Assembly: GCF_033807715.1 (NCBI RefSeq)
Contig: NC_084607.1
Location: 18,230,441-18,294,440, forward strand
Length of the DNA: 64,000 bases
Reading direction: 5' to 3'
DNA from: Cololabis saira
Lineage: Eukaryota; Chordata; Actinopteri; Beloniformes; Belonidae
Shown: positions 63,350 through 64,000 of the stretch, one piece after another
Layout of the letters: each line of letters begins with the position of its first letter
Position numbering within the stretch: the first letter of the stretch is position 1
Program-made: the position numbers and the translations under genes
Notes under the pieces: generated by a model
The model's input: only the letters and a program-made list of their open reading frames with translations
Databases searched by the model: none
Told to the model about the DNA's origin: nothing

Positions 63350-64000
63350 CTTCACTAACCCGGCCTTCCTGGAGGCCCTGGGAGGGGTGCTGGAAAGTGC
63401 CCCAACTGGGGACTCCATCGTTCTGTTGGGAGACTTCAACGCTCACGTGGGCAGCGACAGTGTTACCTGGAGAGGTGTGATTGGGAGGAACGGCCTCCCC
63501 GATCTGAACCCGAGCGGTGTTTTGTTATTGGACTTCTGTGCTAGCCACGGTCTGTCCATAACGAACACCATGTTGGAGCATAAGGGTGTCCATCAGTGCA
63601 CGTGGCACCAGGACACCCTAGGCCAGAGGTCAATGATCGACTTTGTAGTCGTGTCATCTGACCTCCGGCCGTATGTCTTGGACACTCGGGTGAAGAGAGG
63701 GGCTGAGCTGTCAACTGATCACCACCTGGTGGTGAGTTGGATCCGCTGGCAGGGGAGGAAGCTGGTCAGACCTGGAAGACCCAAGCGTATCGTGAGGGTC
63801 TGCTGGGAACGTCTGGCAGATTCCCCTGTCAGGGAGGTCTTCAACTCCCACCTCCGGGAGAGCTTTGACCGGATTCCGAGGGAGGCCGGAGACATTGAGT
63901 CCGAATGGACCATGTTCTCCACTTCCATTGTTGACGCGGCTGTCCGGAGCTGCGGCCGTAAGGTCTCCGGCGCCTGTCGCGGCGGCAATCCCCGAACTCG
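63350..64000 (+). mobile_element. LINE endonuclease domain, open to the window edge
   Basis: The frame encodes an AP-endonuclease-type domain: [13 protein letters not shown] (the GDFN metal-site motif), [20 protein letters not shown] and [13 protein letters not shown] (SDHH-type catalytic motif as STDHH). It then continues into the linker [17 protein letters not shown]. This is a widespread fish LINE, probably RTE/Rex3-like. It lacks the N-terminal part of the endonuclease, so it is truncated at 5', and no stop codon occurs before the window ends. Confidence 0.85.

Overview
The window is nuclear DNA from a ray-finned fish, most likely a teleost. The genes are compact, multi-exon and GT-AG spliced. 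Intergenic and intronic DNA holds fish-type LINE 3' ends, hAT and Tc1 relics, foldback MITEs and long microsatellites. There are no bacterial or viral signatures. All five genes are on the + strand: mafg, pcyt2, a divergent G-protein alpha subunit (best match the fish-retained G-alpha-v class), a Siglec/CD22-like receptor and the 5' part of rnf213. The human counterparts MAFG, PCYT2 and RNF213 all lie in 17q25.3, so this is a conserved neighbourhood with fish-specific members between.

Layout. 1-3453 is noncoding DNA upstream of or in the 5' intron of mafg. mafg coding exons are at 3491-3526 and 4220-4672, separated by an intron almost filled by a hAT MITE, with a probable 3.7-kb 3'UTR ending near 8440. 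8441-11130 is intergenic. pcyt2 (ethanolamine-phosphate cytidylyltransferase) has 13 coding exons from 11413 to 22414; every junction keeps frame and gives 401 aa. The G-alpha gene has 9 coding exons from 24779 to 35095 (360 aa). 35096-39171 is intergenic with a foldback MITE and a dead Tc1-like transposon. The Siglec-like receptor has 9 exons, 39172-43162 (430 aa). 43163-47890 is repeat-rich intergenic DNA. rnf213 starts with a probable noncoding exon ending at 48015. Its coding sequence begins at 49410 and runs through 24 coding exons to 63318 (2129 codons); the gene leaves the window at the first AAA+ P-loop. The window ends inside a LINE endonuclease sequence that stays in frame with rnf213.

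The genes do not form a pathway. mafg is a bZIP dimerisation partner in stress and globin control, pcyt2 makes CDP-ethanolamine, the G-alpha is a signalling GTPase, and the Siglec-like receptor and rnf213 are immune genes. rnf213 carries a textbook ISRE in intron 1 and GAAA-rich sequence at its first exon, which fits interferon induction.

The points most worth a second look are: the G-alpha with Ala at the Ras-Gly12-equivalent position and a C-terminal tail unlike the four classical classes; the open frame running from the rnf213 P-loop exon into LINE endonuclease; the ISRE; a coding minisatellite in rnf213; and several transposons with exact target-site duplications. All exon limits were read by eye from splice consensus, frame continuity and remembered family sequence; no alignment was run.
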